In this document: piece after piece, positions 40,971-49,053 of the stretch
Numbering within the stretch: the first letter of the stretch is position 1
How the letters are laid out: the number at the start of each line of letters is the position of its first letter
Source: Anaerofilum sp. An201
GTDB taxonomy: Bacteria > Bacillota > Clostridia > Oscillospirales > Ruminococcaceae
Direction of reading: 5' to 3'
DNA length: 64,000 bases
Assembly: GCF_002160015.1 (NCBI RefSeq)
Contig: NZ_NFJT01000002.1
Coordinates: 1-64,000, forward strand
Translations under genes and position numbers: made by a program
The notes under the pieces: generated by a model
Told to the model about the DNA's origin: nothing
Database searches by the model: none
The model's input: only the letters and a program-made list of their open reading frames with translations

Positions 40971-43226
40971 TTATTTCCCAGACTCGGCGTAGCGCACAAT
41001 GCGCGCCGCGAGCAGGTCTCGCTTTTCTTTGCTCTTCACGGTCAGCACGGCTCGGTTGATAGAGCTTCGGCTGCCAATGATGAGAACATTCTCTCGGGCC
41101 CGGGTCACAGCGGTATACAACAGATTTCTCTGGAGCATGGCCGCTTGCGTCATGGAAGTGGGATAAATGATGGACTTGTATTCTCCTCCTTGACTTTTAT
41201 GTACTGTAATGGCATACGCCCAATCCAAGTTTTTCAACTTGTCCGGCGTATACTCCACTTCAGTGCCATCAAAGTCAACAACGACAACCGGCACGTCCTC
41301 CTTTCGGATTTCGCATATATTGCCGATTTCGCCATTCATTGCCTCACTGGTGTTTTTGAGATTCATCACACGGTCTCCCACGCGCCAGGTCTTTCCGCCG
41401 GCCTTTAAGAACGCTTTATCGGCGGACGGTGGGTTTGCGATGTCACGGAGAATCGGATTCAGGGATTGAGTGGAGAGCAACGTCTCTACGGTAGTCTGCC
41501 CATTTTTCGATGCCATCTTTTTTCGCGGCGTCAAGACATAGGTTTGGTCGAGCCCAAAGTATTTGATGCTCCACACGAACGCCCGCTTAACCTCATCAAG
41601 AATCCTCTGAGTCTCCACAGCGATATCGGCGTTAGAAATCTCCTTGTATTGGAAATTTCCGCCGAATTGCAGATTCGTATTCCCCGCATTGATGGCGTAG
41701 GCTGCGTCAACAATGGCGCTGCCAGCCTCTTGTCGGAAATTCCGGTTGAGACGAGTAGTCTTAATTTTTTGAGATGAAATCATCGCATCCAACACTGCGC
41801 CCGGCGAAACAGACGGAAGCTGGTCAATATCACCAACAATTACAATGCGCGTATTGGACGAAAACAGGATGGAATCAAACAGGAAGCGCATCAAATGGAT
41901 GCCCAGCATAGACGATTCGTCTACGATAACGAGTCCGCCGTCGATTCCCACACTGTTGCTGTCGTCAAATCCTTCCGCCGATTCGCTTGGTGTCAGGCCG
42001 AGAGCCTTGTGAACAGTTGATGCCGGGAACCCACATGCCTCGCTCATGCGCTTTGCTGCAAGCCCGGTGGGGGCCAACAGCGTAACGTTCGCATCGGGGA
42101 ATGTTGCCCGGTAGGCATCCAGAATTGCCTTCAGAACAGTGGTTTTGCCAGTGCCTGGGCCGCCCGTAAGAACGCTCAGGTGATGGGATGCCACAGCCTT
42201 CACAGCTTCTTCTTGCTGGTCTGCCAATTTGACTTCCGGATGTTTTGCTTCCCATTTTTCAAACTCTTTGAGAAACTTTTGAGATTCCGACGGTGGAATT
42301 TTCGACCGGGTAAAATTCACGATGTAGCTTGCCAACGTTTTTTCGGCGACGAAGTCCGCAAAACGATAGCAGTACCGAGCCGCAGATACCAGCGTTCGGT
42401 TTTCGTACATCTTTTTAACCTCAACATCATAGATTGTCTGGTCAACACCGAGTAGCGTCAGGGCCGCTCTCTGGACATCCTCTTTCAGTGCAATGATAGA
42501 GGCGTGCCGACCTTCGATAGCGCGGAGGGCGCTCAAGATGCCGCACTGCACCCGTTCTGAACTGTCTTTTTGGCACACACCAAGCGAAAGAGCAATAGTA
42601 TCCGCATCTTTAAACGGCAGGGTGTGGTCGTAGACCATTCGATATGGTGTCGAATTGATGACGTCGAGAGCATTACTCCCGTATTTTACGACAACTTTCT
42701 GTATAATTTCGCCGGTGACAGCGCCACGCAGGGCCTTTGTGAGTTCTGCGGTGGCATTTGCACGCCGGATTGCATTGCACACTTTGTCTGCTCGGGAACG
42801 GTTCATTCCTTTAATATTCGCCAGCAGCCAATCTTCGTCAAGGACCAGATTCCGAATATCGCCATTCAGAACGCTGCAAATTCGTGCAGACATCTTTTTG
42901 CCGATACCTTCGATAGATTGCAGGAACTTGAGTGTTCCCTGCTCCGTCGTAGGCAGTACGGCAACAACATATTGTGCGTTGAAAATGTGCTCTTTGTACT
43001 TTGCATCGAATCGCCAATCCCCTCCAAGTTCAATCTCCTGCCCCTCATAGTTGGGAGCGGAGAAGGAACCCTTTGCCGTAAATTCATCCGGCATGTCCTT
43101 CTCGCTAAATGGGAAAAGGTCGGGAGCGTATTTGGCGCTTACCTTCATAATATGGAAGTTGTCAGATTCATACAGCATCTTTTTGAAGACACTGCAAATC
43201 CGAACTTCCTCACCAAGTTGGACCAT
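40971..43226 (-). CDS. recD2: RecD2-like ATP-dependent DNA helicase
   Basis: This is a 751-residue protein. The N-terminal OB-like and helix-hairpin-helix region (SIEGIGKKMSARIC near residue 105) is typical of RecD2. The superfamily-1 helicase motifs follow: LTGGPGTGKTTVLKAI (I), LVIVDESSMLGIHL (II), VIVGDIDQLPSVSPG (III), ITVHKSQGGEYKSIIYP and LLYTAVTRARENVLIIG (VI). It should unwind DNA 5' to 3' and may process transferred or replicating DNA. It forms an operon with a YqaJ-type nuclease gene upstream. The symbol is by family resemblance. Confidence 0.9.
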   Translation of the reverse strand: MVQLGEEVRICSVFKKMLYESDNFHIMKVSAKYAPDLFPFSEKDMPDEFTAKGSFSAPNYEGQEIELGGDWRFDAKYKEHIFNAQYVVAVLPTTEQGTLKFLQSIEGIGKKMSARICSVLNGDIRNLVLDEDWLLANIKGMNRSRADKVCNAIRRANATAELTKALRGAVTGEIIQKVVVKYGSNALDVINSTPYRMVYDHTLPFKDADTIALSLGVCQKDSSERVQCGILSALRAIEGRHASIIALKEDVQRAALTLLGVDQTIYDVEVKKMYENRTLVSAARYCYRFADFVAEKTLASYIVNFTRSKIPPSESQKFLKEFEKWEAKHPEVKLADQQEEAVKAVASHHLSVLTGGPGTGKTTVLKAILDAYRATFPDANVTLLAPTGLAAKRMSEACGFPASTVHKALGLTPSESAEGFDDSNSVGIDGGLVIVDESSMLGIHLMRFLFDSILFSSNTRIVIVGDIDQLPSVSPGAVLDAMISSQKIKTTRLNRNFRQEAGSAIVDAAYAINAGNTNLQFGGNFQYKEISNADIAVETQRILDEVKRAFVWSIKYFGLDQTYVLTPRKKMASKNGQTTVETLLSTQSLNPILRDIANPPSADKAFLKAGGKTWRVGDRVMNLKNTSEAMNGEIGNICEIRKEDVPVVVVDFDGTEVEYTPDKLKNLDWAYAITVHKSQGGEYKSIIYPTSMTQAAMLQRNLLYTAVTRARENVLIIGSRSSINRAVLTVKSKEKRDLLAARIVRYAESGK

Positions 43227-43240
43227 AAAACCCTCCAGTT

Positions 43241-43272
43241 GCGGCGCCGGGTGAAAATCACTGCGGCGCCGC
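43241..43272 (-). other. GC-rich hairpin before the RecD2-like gene
   Basis: GCGGCGCCG and CGGCGCCGC arms (9 bp) with a 14-base centre lie between the nuclease stop and the helicase ribosome binding site. There is no T-tract. It could slow translation or protect mRNA. Confidence 0.4.
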
Positions 43273-43278
43273 CTGAAT

Positions 43279-44562
43279 TTAGCCTATTTTTTCCTTTTTT
43301 ATCCGCATCGACCGACTGGCCTCTGTCGGATAAGAAACGTATTCGGCATAGATTTCCGGATGATTGAGCCTGAGTTGCTCAAAGTCAATCTTCCGCTGGC
43401 CGCGCCTCGGTTTGTAGGATAGGCTGTAAGCCTCCTTTCCATCCGTGACGCGGGCAGTGTAATGCCGACCAATCGCTTCGATAAGCGGGAGCATTGCCTC
43501 CGCCTGCTCTTCTTCAAGTTCTCGTACCAGAGACCGTTCCTGAGACAACAGACTGTTGATACCCTCGATTTTTTTGACGGCCTCCAGAAATTCCCTCGGG
43601 AGGGAAACCGTTTGCAGCGCGGCATCGGCCTCACCGCTGTATCGGCGTATGCAGGACGCGAGATTTTTGGGGTCGCCAAGCAGCAGGTCGGGCGGAACCC
43701 TGGTCATAACATGATTCATCCAGAAATCTTCACAGACCTTGACCTGATACATCTCCTCGTCAAGGTCCCGATAATAAGTAATGGGAATAATATTGTCCCG
43801 GTCGAACATGACCACAAGGACACTTTCCCATACGCCCATGATGTGCTGGCACTGAATCAGCTGCCTTTTATAGTGCTGCGGGATAGCCCATTCCTCGAAA
43901 TACTCGCCCGTATTCGGGTCAAGCACCGGTTTACGCCACCCATCCTTGTTTTCGGCAGAAGCTGTTTTGAACTCGACGTGGATATAACTGCCATCTCGCA
44001 GCTTCATCATTCGGTCGAGGTTTGCCGTCAGGAACGGGCGAGCCGGAGAACTGTAAATATTGGTGTCAACAATCAGCTCATGGCCCGGCCAAAGATACTC
44101 GCAATAACGGTGCATGATATCTTCGGCGATATGGCCGAAATCAAAATACCACTGGCGCTTTTTGCTGTCCGGCATACTGGGGTCAATCCCGTATTTGTCG
44201 CACAGCTCTGCGAGCTCGGCTTCCAGTTTTGTGGGCGGAGGCACCTGTCCGGTCTTTTCATAATACAAGTCCAGGTTTGTTGTCCCCGGATACGGGCATT
44301 CGCCGAACACATGCGACGCAGCACTCGAACCGATGGACCGAACTCGTCTTCTTTTCCACTCTTCTTCCGTCAGCCCACTCGCATCAATACGGTCGGGCTT
44401 TTTCGGATGAAGCGGGTCAAGGAATGCGATTGCCTCGGGAGATGCATTGCGCATTGCCTGTTCAATCACATGCTTCATGTGAGGCGTTTCGATTGCCTCG
44501 TGATAGTTGATGTTCTGTCCGATTCCAGCGAAACCTTTGCTGGAGCCATCAAAACTTCCCAT
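43279..44562 (-). CDS. YqaJ/lambda-exonuclease-like nuclease
   Basis: This 427-residue protein has the YqaJ layout. RRVRSIGSSAASHVFGECPY and LYYEKTGQVPPP (residues 70-110) come first. FDFGHIAEDIMHRYCEYL supplies the conserved Glu. The LTANLDRMM...YIHVEFKTAS block holds the Asp and the E-x-K catalytic core. The family includes 5'-3' exonucleases that feed single-strand annealing in phages and mobile elements. I chose the ATG at 44562 with AAGGAG before it; the upstream frame lies within the next gene. Its partner helicase lies downstream. Confidence 0.85.
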   Translation of the reverse strand: MGSFDGSSKGFAGIGQNINYHEAIETPHMKHVIEQAMRNASPEAIAFLDPLHPKKPDRIDASGLTEEEWKRRRVRSIGSSAASHVFGECPYPGTTNLDLYYEKTGQVPPPTKLEAELAELCDKYGIDPSMPDSKKRQWYFDFGHIAEDIMHRYCEYLWPGHELIVDTNIYSSPARPFLTANLDRMMKLRDGSYIHVEFKTASAENKDGWRKPVLDPNTGEYFEEWAIPQHYKRQLIQCQHIMGVWESVLVVMFDRDNIIPITYYRDLDEEMYQVKVCEDFWMNHVMTRVPPDLLLGDPKNLASCIRRYSGEADAALQTVSLPREFLEAVKKIEGINSLLSQERSLVRELEEEQAEAMLPLIEAIGRHYTARVTDGKEAYSLSYKPRRGQRKIDFEQLRLNHPEIYAEYVSYPTEASRSMRIKKEKIG

Positions 44563-44580
44563 AATTATCTCCTTTTCCTG

Positions 44581-44612
44581 AAAAGCCCGGCCACTTTCAA
44601 AAGCGGCCGGGG
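44581..44612 (-). terminator. Terminator-like hairpin after the gene at 44625-45833
   Basis: CCCGGCC/GGCCGGG stem with a 12-base loop, followed by CTTTTC on the minus strand. Moderate strength. Confidence 0.6.
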
Positions 44613-44624
44613 ATTCGGTTTCTG

Positions 44625-45833
44625 TTACCAGTTGAACGGGCTGACATCCTTGCCGAGCTTTTCCCAGTCGATGACAACAATCGCGCGTCCTACGGCATCT
44701 GCCGCAGCGAACTGCCGGCGGTAGTCGTCCGGGAAGTCGCGGGTCACGAAGGTGTACGCATCTACGACGGCCATATAGCAATCGTAGGCGGTCGCCTTTT
44801 CCGGGAAAATCGAAGCGAAGAGTTCAGCTGCCTCAATGCACTGTGCCTTGGGCATGCCGAGGGACTTCATCCCGCGCAGCACGGCGGTGTGAGAATTCTC
44901 CACCGTGATTTTGTGCAGGTTCTCGATTTCCTGAGCCGCTTTCTCGATATCCGGGAAGATTCCGTCAAAACTCTTCTGCACAGCTTCCTTCATGGCATCC
45001 GAGCGCTCGGCAGCGGAACCGCCACGCTTGGTATGCTCTACGTTGAGTCCCTTGGAAATCGGGAAATAGACGTTGCCGGCAACCAAGGAAGGAATGATAG
45101 CAACGCTGGAATCTCCCGTATGAGACAGGCGCATAGAGAAGGCCGGGGTAAAGTTGTTTGCAATCAGCTCCGGGAACCCCTTCAGGATTTGCTTGGTATA
45201 GGCCGAGAGGTCAACAGTCCATTTGACGATGTTGTGGTTGGCATATGCGATGACGAACTTAGCGTCAGGGCATTGGCGCCGAATCCACGCCTGCATCATA
45301 TCCATCACGTCCGTCATAGGACAGATGGCATAATTGGGGCCGTTGAAGGCACGCACCTTCTCGTCTTCCACAAGAATTGTGCATTTCGAGCCGTTATTTC
45401 CAAACGCATCGAGAGCATTGTTGAGGTTCTCAGAGAGTTTGGCCGGAGAAAATTCCCTCATCCGGTTCCAATGGACGTCATACAAGCCCAGCTTTCTCGT
45501 GATTCCCCGGATGGCGCTATCACCGACCGGATAGATGTTCCCCTTCACACGAAGCAGCTGAGAGCTGCCGAAGTATCCGCAAGAGGGTGCAAAAATAGAG
45601 TCCGAATAGGCTTCATCACTGGCCGAGAACTTCATCGCCGGCGCAGAGCGCAGAGACGCCAGTTTTCCAGCAGCCAGCAGAGGCTCGCTGTCAATGGGAG
45701 AGAAGCGGATGTCTGCAAGCCCACAATCATCCGTGTACCAGATAGCTGTGTTTTCTCGGTCTTTCAGAAATTGAGCGATTTCGTCGAGGCTTTTGGTGCA
45801 GAATTCAGCATCGTCAAGTACAAAATTCATCAT
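44625..45833 (-). CDS. Hypothetical plasmid/phage protein (possibly DUF932-like)
   Basis: This is a 402-residue protein. The central part (VRAFNGPNYAICPMTDVMDMM, FTPAFSMRLSHTGDSSVAIIPSLVAGN, LNVEHTKRG) has the order of features of DUF932-type proteins that accompany replication and recombination genes on phages and plasmids. I hold the name loosely. It is first in the operon with the YqaJ-type nuclease and RecD2-like helicase. A ribosome binding site GGAAAGGA precedes two adjacent ATG codons. Function unknown. Confidence 0.75.
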   Translation of the reverse strand: MMNFVLDDAEFCTKSLDEIAQFLKDRENTAIWYTDDCGLADIRFSPIDSEPLLAAGKLASLRSAPAMKFSASDEAYSDSIFAPSCGYFGSSQLLRVKGNIYPVGDSAIRGITRKLGLYDVHWNRMREFSPAKLSENLNNALDAFGNNGSKCTILVEDEKVRAFNGPNYAICPMTDVMDMMQAWIRRQCPDAKFVIAYANHNIVKWTVDLSAYTKQILKGFPELIANNFTPAFSMRLSHTGDSSVAIIPSLVAGNVYFPISKGLNVEHTKRGGSAAERSDAMKEAVQKSFDGIFPDIEKAAQEIENLHKITVENSHTAVLRGMKSLGMPKAQCIEAAELFASIFPEKATAYDCYMAVVDAYTFVTRDFPDDYRRQFAAADAVGRAIVVIDWEKLGKDVSPFNW

Positions 45834-45892
45834 GGTAGTGTCCTTTCCGCCGCGTTACAAAGCGGCTCTCAAAATAAGATTAGGTATGTAAA

Positions 45893-45954
45893 CAAAGAAA
45901 AACACGAACTCCGCGTCCATTTCCGATGGCTCGAAGTTCGTGTTTTATTCTTTG
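45893..45954 (-). promoter_or_regulatory. Type-1 leader hairpin, copy F
   Basis: Stem ACACGAACT with AGTTCGTGT, perfectly paired although it differs in sequence from copies A-E. Apical CCAU-CGGAA-AUGG. It lies upstream of the DNA-processing operon (44625, 43279, 40971). Confidence 0.8.
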
Positions 45955-45962
45955 ATGAAGAT

Positions 45963-45995
45963 ATTATATGCTACTTTTCGGGGTGAGCGTTAGTT
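45963..45995 (-). promoter_or_regulatory. CCCCGAAAA-box promoter 8, DNA-processing operon
   Basis: Box CCCCGAAAA (45975-45983) and TATAAT (45963-45968) with a six-base gap. There is no good -35. It is almost identical to promoters 2 and 6. Confidence 0.75.
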
Positions 45996-46072
45996 GTTTG
46001 AGCCAGCAATTTCAGCAAGAGGCCGGAGATGAGAAGACAGCCTTCGGGAGCCGCCTACATCTGGTGCCAAAT

Positions 46073-46102
46073 TTGACTTGATGGGGCTAAATATGGTATA
46101 AT
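46073..46102 (+). promoter_or_regulatory. Plus-strand sigma-A promoter
   Basis: TTGACT (46073-46078) and TATAAT (46097-46102) with an 18-base spacer. It points toward the two small plus-strand frames and faces away from promoter 8. Confidence 0.75.
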
Positions 46103-46139
46103 TATAGTATAAAGAAGAGAACTCCCTGTACTTAATGAG

Positions 46140-46214
46140 ATGCAGGACAATATAAAGAAGAAAAAGAAGGAGGCTAAGCGCGAACCAGAGAGTTCGTTGC
46201 TATTACAGATATGA
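46140..46214 (+). CDS. 24-residue basic peptide, translationally coupled
   Basis: The frame MQDNIKKKKKEAKREPESSL continues for four more residues, and its TGA overlaps the ATG of the next frame (ATGA). No strong ribosome binding site precedes it. The AAGGAGG inside it lies too far from the next start to serve alone. It is probably a coupling leader or a microprotein. Confidence 0.4.
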   Translation: MQDNIKKKKKEAKREPESSLLLQI

Positions 46215-46372
46215 ATAAGACTACTATGAACACCCAGAACGACATCATCTCCAATCGTCCCTACACCGTTGAGAACGGCGTCATCGTCGTTGAGCGTCCC
46301 AAGGAAGACCTGTCTGGTCTGCCGAAAAACACCTTCCGTGTCAGCTCCCGTCAAAAGGCGGCTGTAAAATAA
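46211..46372 (+). CDS. 53-residue protein, the only clear plus-strand gene
   Basis: The frame encodes MNKTTMNTQNDIISNRPYTV and a further 33 residues, ending RQKAAVK. Codon use and a well-formed sigma-A promoter and terminator on the same strand support a real gene. Its body (YTVENGVIVVERP) looks like a short beta-hairpin with a basic tail. It lacks an own ribosome binding site close by and seems coupled to the 24-residue frame. It could be the element's regulator, because it sits beside promoter 8 and is transcribed apart from everything else; that is speculation. No family is recognised. Confidence 0.6.
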   Translation: MNKTTMNTQNDIISNRPYTVENGVIVVERPKEDLSGLPKNTFRVSSRQKAAVK

Positions 46373-46409
46373 ATACCCTTTTCCCCGCGCAATTCCCAAA
46401 CAAACAGAG

Positions 46410-46446
46410 CAGCGTCCTCCTATTCCTGGAGGGCGCTGTTTTGTTG
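46410..46446 (+). terminator. Intrinsic terminator of the plus-strand unit
   Basis: CAGCG(T)CCTCC paired with GGAGG(G)CGCTG, followed by TTTTGTTG on the plus strand. Confidence 0.8.
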
Positions 46447-46497
46447 TATAAAAAACCTCCGTCCGGTAGAAAACCAGACGGAGGCGAGACCCACAAA

Positions 46498-46953
46498 TCA
46501 GGTCTGATGGGAAGGGCGCCATTTGGGAGCCCGCTTTTTCAATTCAAAATACTTGCGCTCTTTTCCGAAGCGCAGCTTCCCCTCCTTCGGGAGTATGTAA
46601 CAGTAATCCTCAGCGTCTACGAGAAATCTTTGGGACTCATTTGCTCTGTACAAAACCGTAGACACTTTAATTTCATTTGGGTCTTTCCTCGTCCCCATAT
46701 CCATGAAGAAGAGGGTTTTGAGTGATTCGATGTAAAGAGCGACTGAACCGTATACTGGTACGCGCTCAAAAACCGTAATTAACCTTTCATCCGCGAGATA
46801 TGAGCCGATAACCTCAGCGCATTGTTTCCCGTTCTGAAAGCTGTGGCCTAATCGCTCGACCCAGCGTTGCAGAAGATGAGGAGCGTAAACGGTAAGCACG
46901 ACCGGTTCCGTTCCTGCGAATAGGCATGGAATACTTTCGAATTCGTTTCGCAT
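46498..46953 (-). CDS. Hypothetical protein behind leader copy G
   Basis: This 151-residue protein starts MRNEFESIPCLFAGTEPVV. The middle contains HLLQRWVERLGHSFQNGKQ (RWxERxG, a pattern common to small mobile-element proteins) and a basic tail (KKRAPKWRPSHQT). I chose the ATG at 46953 with AAGGAA before it, because the longer open frame (to 47085) would run through the type-1 hairpin at 46991-47042. Function unknown. Confidence 0.65.
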   Translation of the reverse strand: MRNEFESIPCLFAGTEPVVLTVYAPHLLQRWVERLGHSFQNGKQCAEVIGSYLADERLITVFERVPVYGSVALYIESLKTLFFMDMGTRKDPNEIKVSTVLYRANESQRFLVDAEDYCYILPKEGKLRFGKERKYFELKKRAPKWRPSHQT

Positions 46954-46990
46954 TTTTGTTGTTCCTTCCAGCGTTTCAAATCTTCCAACA

Positions 46991-47042
46991 ATAAAAACGC
47001 GAGCCTCGTACTTTTTCAAAAAGCACAAGATTCGCGTTTTTA
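46991..47042 (-). promoter_or_regulatory. Type-1 leader hairpin, copy G (degenerate flanks)
   Basis: ATAAAAACGCGA pairs with its exact complement, and the apex is UUUUUGAAAAA. The outer CAAAGAA/TTCTTTG base is replaced by an A-T rich pair. No clean CCCCGAAAA promoter follows; ACCGGAAAAT lies at the expected place. Confidence 0.6.
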
Positions 47043-47050
47043 TTTCGTTT

Positions 47051-47128
47051 CTAATTTTCCGGTGGTTGTTCAGCAAAATGAGCATTCATCGCCTCACGGC
47101 CAGCGTAGGACAGCTTCAGCACATCCAT
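47051..47128 (-). CDS. Possible 25-residue frame, may continue the frame at 47094-47183
   Basis: The frame MDVLKLSYAGREAMNAHFAE (then QPPEN) overlaps the end of the preceding small frame in another phase. The sequence is protein-like. A frameshift joining the two would give one protein of about 45 residues. No separate ribosome binding site is clear. Confidence 0.3.
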   Translation of the reverse strand: MDVLKLSYAGREAMNAHFAEQPPEN

Positions 47129-47183
47129 GTTGCATGAGCGTTATGGAACCACCATCCAGCAATGTTATATACACCCCTTCCAT
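47094..47183 (-). CDS. 29-residue small frame behind leader copy H
   Basis: MEGVYITLLDGGSITLMQHG and nine more residues. It starts 14 bases after the hairpin. No strong ribosome binding site precedes the ATG. It could be a gene broken by a frameshift, since another protein-like frame continues at 47051-47128. Confidence 0.35.
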   Translation of the reverse strand: MEGVYITLLDGGSITLMQHGCAEAVLRWP

Positions 47184-47196
47184 TAAATCGTATTTT

Positions 47197-47256
47197 CAAA
47201 GAAAAACACGGATTCCGCGCCACTTTCGTAACTCGGAATCCGTGTTTTATTCTTCG
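47197..47256 (-). promoter_or_regulatory. Type-1 leader hairpin, copy H
   Basis: ACACGGATTCCG pairs perfectly with CGGAATCCGTGT (12 bp). Apical GUUAC-GAAA-GUGGC with a GNRA loop. Confidence 0.8.
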
Positions 47257-47264
47257 ATAAGCCC

Positions 47265-47293
47265 AGTATAGTCGTTTTTCGGGGTAGGGTCAA
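47265..47293 (-). promoter_or_regulatory. CCCCGAAAA-box promoter 9
   Basis: -35 TTGACC (47288-47293), box CCCCGAAAA (47276-47284), -10 TATACT (47265-47270), spacer 17. The -35 overlaps the TGA stop codon of the DUF1064 gene. Confidence 0.75.
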
Positions 47294-47820
47294 TAGATGC
47301 GGAATAGCCGGTCGGGATACCGGGCCTTGAGCAACTTCCACTTGAGGTTGAACCCCTCGGTTGTAATGTGCTTACCAGTCTTCTGGTCGAACCCCTTTAC
47401 ATCCTCCACAACACTCTCGCCGTTTTCCATGTAACAAAAATCCGCAAGATAGACGATGGGGTTCACTTGGCTGCCTCGATATTCGAATTCCTCCTGAATT
47501 ACGAGCGGGACTTGCCGTTTCAGCTCGTGAATCAGTCCGGCCCTTTCGAGCATTTGAAGCTCAAGGCACCGTTTGTATTCTCGTTCGGAATCAAAAACGG
47601 CTATGATTTGTCCGAGCCGGTCGTCTTTTTCGTTCACTGCAACGCCCGATTTGTACAAGTAGACTTTTTGATTCCGATACTTCGGCGATTTCTTTTCTTT
47701 TTCTTCTGCCATCATCGGCCCAGGGCCCGTAGGCAGTTTCGACGGCTTACCGCCCTGCACAACTACATGAAGGTTCCGGGAAGCGCACAGAGAAGCGAAT
47801 TCTTCCTCTGTCAACCTCAT
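47290..47820 (-). CDS. DUF1064 protein (phage-type nuclease-like)
   Basis: This 176-residue protein matches DUF1064: KYRNQKVYLYKSG, FDSEREYKRCLELQMLERAGLI, YLADFCYMENGESVVEDVKG, then FNLKWKLLKARYPD. The pattern FDSxxE...DFxY...VEDVKG is that of a PD-(D/E)XK-like fold with a VEDVKG active core. Phage members are thought to process DNA. The upstream gene's stop overlaps its ATG. It is the last gene of the topoisomerase operon. Confidence 0.85.
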   Translation of the reverse strand: MRLTEEEFASLCASRNLHVVVQGGKPSKLPTGPGPMMAEEKEKKSPKYRNQKVYLYKSGVAVNEKDDRLGQIIAVFDSEREYKRCLELQMLERAGLIHELKRQVPLVIQEEFEYRGSQVNPIVYLADFCYMENGESVVEDVKGFDQKTGKHITTEGFNLKWKLLKARYPDRLFRIY

Positions 47821-48209
47821 TTTTCATCGCCCCCCTGGCGCGCCAGCCGGTGATTTTGCCGGTTGAGATATTTTTTATGTTCCTGGTCTTTTGCCTCCTC
47901 GATAAGAGCCTGCACCTGCTCGGGATTCTTCACGAGCATTTCCAGATTCGGAAGTTTGTATTGGCGGGTAATCAGGCGCAGTCGTCCACAATGAAAGATG
48001 CGGCCGAGAATGCCGACCTGAGTTTCCATTGCGGCAATCCAGTGAAGCGGGATGGATTGCGTTGTTTTTTGCGCGATTCCTTGCGTCACGCTGATACTGT
48101 TCTCATAAAGGACATAATGGTACATATCCAGCTTGAGTCCGAACAGTGGAGAAAATCCGGGACTCTCCCAGAGAATCTTTTTCCCGCCGTTTTGGTTCTG
48201 ATTTTTCAA
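47817..48209 (-). CDS. PH-domain-like protein
   Basis: This 130-residue protein has a strand pattern (YHYVLYENSISVTQGIAQ, then SIPLHWIAAMETQVGILGR and GRLRLITRQYKLP) followed by a helix, typical of bacterial PH domains (YdbS/YdbT type). Unlike usual members it has no membrane segment. Its stop overlaps the ATG of the DUF1064 gene by four bases. Its role in the operon is unclear. Confidence 0.65.
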   Translation of the reverse strand: MKNQNQNGGKKILWESPGFSPLFGLKLDMYHYVLYENSISVTQGIAQKTTQSIPLHWIAAMETQVGILGRIFHCGRLRLITRQYKLPNLEMLVKNPEQVQALIEEAKDQEHKKYLNRQNHRLARQGGDEK

Positions 48210-48214
48210 TCAAA

Positions 48215-48430
48215 TCACTCCTTTTCAGCCGACTCTGGCCGCTTTCGGTAAAATGCCTCCAGGTCATCCTGCGCCTTGTCTACATGGTCTGGACAGGCCA
48301 AACACTCAGGCAAGGGAGCGTCGGTCATGGGGTCAAGCCAGCCCCGGCAATAAATCCGGTCTTTTACGCCATCATTCCATTCGTGGGTTGGCTCCCCTCG
48401 TTTTTTAAGCGCGCATTTCACGGTTGCCAT
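48215..48430 (-). CDS. Small Cys-containing hypothetical protein
   Basis: This 71-residue protein (MATVKCALKKRGEPTHEW...) has Cys residues arranged C6...YCRGW...CLACPDH that could bind zinc. GAGGGA precedes the ATG. It lies between the signal peptidase gene and the PH-like gene. The longer upstream frame lies inside the signal peptidase gene and is rejected. Confidence 0.65.
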   Translation of the reverse strand: MATVKCALKKRGEPTHEWNDGVKDRIYCRGWLDPMTDAPLPECLACPDHVDKAQDDLEAFYRKRPESAEKE

Positions 48431-48440
48431 TGCAGTTCCC

Positions 48441-49052
48441 TCACGTTTTCTCAGCCACATTGGGTAAGAACCCGATTTTTTCCGGGGAAAGAACGATTCG
48501 TCCCCGGGCGATAATATCGTCCCGCTCGACATAGTGTTCTTCCCAGTAACGGCAATCGGTAGACTTATTTCGGTTATCACCCATGCAGAAATACTTCCCT
48601 TCCGGGACTTCGAACGGGCCGAAATCAAGGTCATCCGGGTCCTCGTTGAGCCATGTCTCCTCGTAGACTTCCCCGTTGATGTAGGTCTGTCCGTCGCGAA
48701 TCTCAATGACGTCCCCGGGCTCGCCCACAATGCGTTTTGCGTACACTCGGTCATCGTCTTCTACATCGCGGCGGAACATCACAACGTCGCCCCTTTGCGG
48801 GTCGTTGTTCCAGTAGTCCGTCCGCAGGCAAATCACAATACTGCCGGTCGGAATGGTTGGATTCATCGACCCAGTGGGGACAAAGCTGACAAGGACAAAC
48901 ACCTTTGTAATGAACAGCACAATCAACGCCGTTCCCGCTGCATAGACAAAGAAATCCCAGAATCCTTTCAGAAGGTTCTTTCCAACTGCCTTGAGCCTCT
49001 CGCCGGTAGATGTGGATTGAGGCTGGCGGTTCCGACTTTCTTCTTCGCCCAT
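48441..49052 (-). CDS. lepB: Type I signal peptidase
   Basis: This 203-residue protein has one membrane segment (near residues 34-55), then the catalytic Ser in VPTGSMNPTI and the Lys in DRVYAKRIVGEPGD. The box FCMGDNRNKSTDCRYW completes the S26 family set. It would cleave signal peptides of exported proteins, probably those of the conjugation machine or surface proteins of this element. I chose the ATG at 49052 with AGGGGGG before it. It overlaps nothing and sits directly after the topoisomerase gene. Confidence 0.9.
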   Translation of the reverse strand: MGEEESRNRQPQSTSTGERLKAVGKNLLKGFWDFFVYAAGTALIVLFITKVFVLVSFVPTGSMNPTIPTGSIVICLRTDYWNNDPQRGDVVMFRRDVEDDDRVYAKRIVGEPGDVIEIRDGQTYINGEVYEETWLNEDPDDLDFGPFEVPEGKYFCMGDNRNKSTDCRYWEEHYVERDDIIARGRIVLSPEKIGFLPNVAEKT

Positions 49053-49053
49053 A

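Noticed and set aside
43241-43272. Hairpin before the RecD2-like gene as a terminator
   Set aside because: It has no T-tract, and the nuclease and helicase genes form a plausible operon. It is listed only as a hairpin.
46055-46522. Minus-strand open frame of 155 residues
   Set aside because: It lies across the plus-strand promoter, the two small plus-strand frames and their terminator. Its translation looks like antisense composition.
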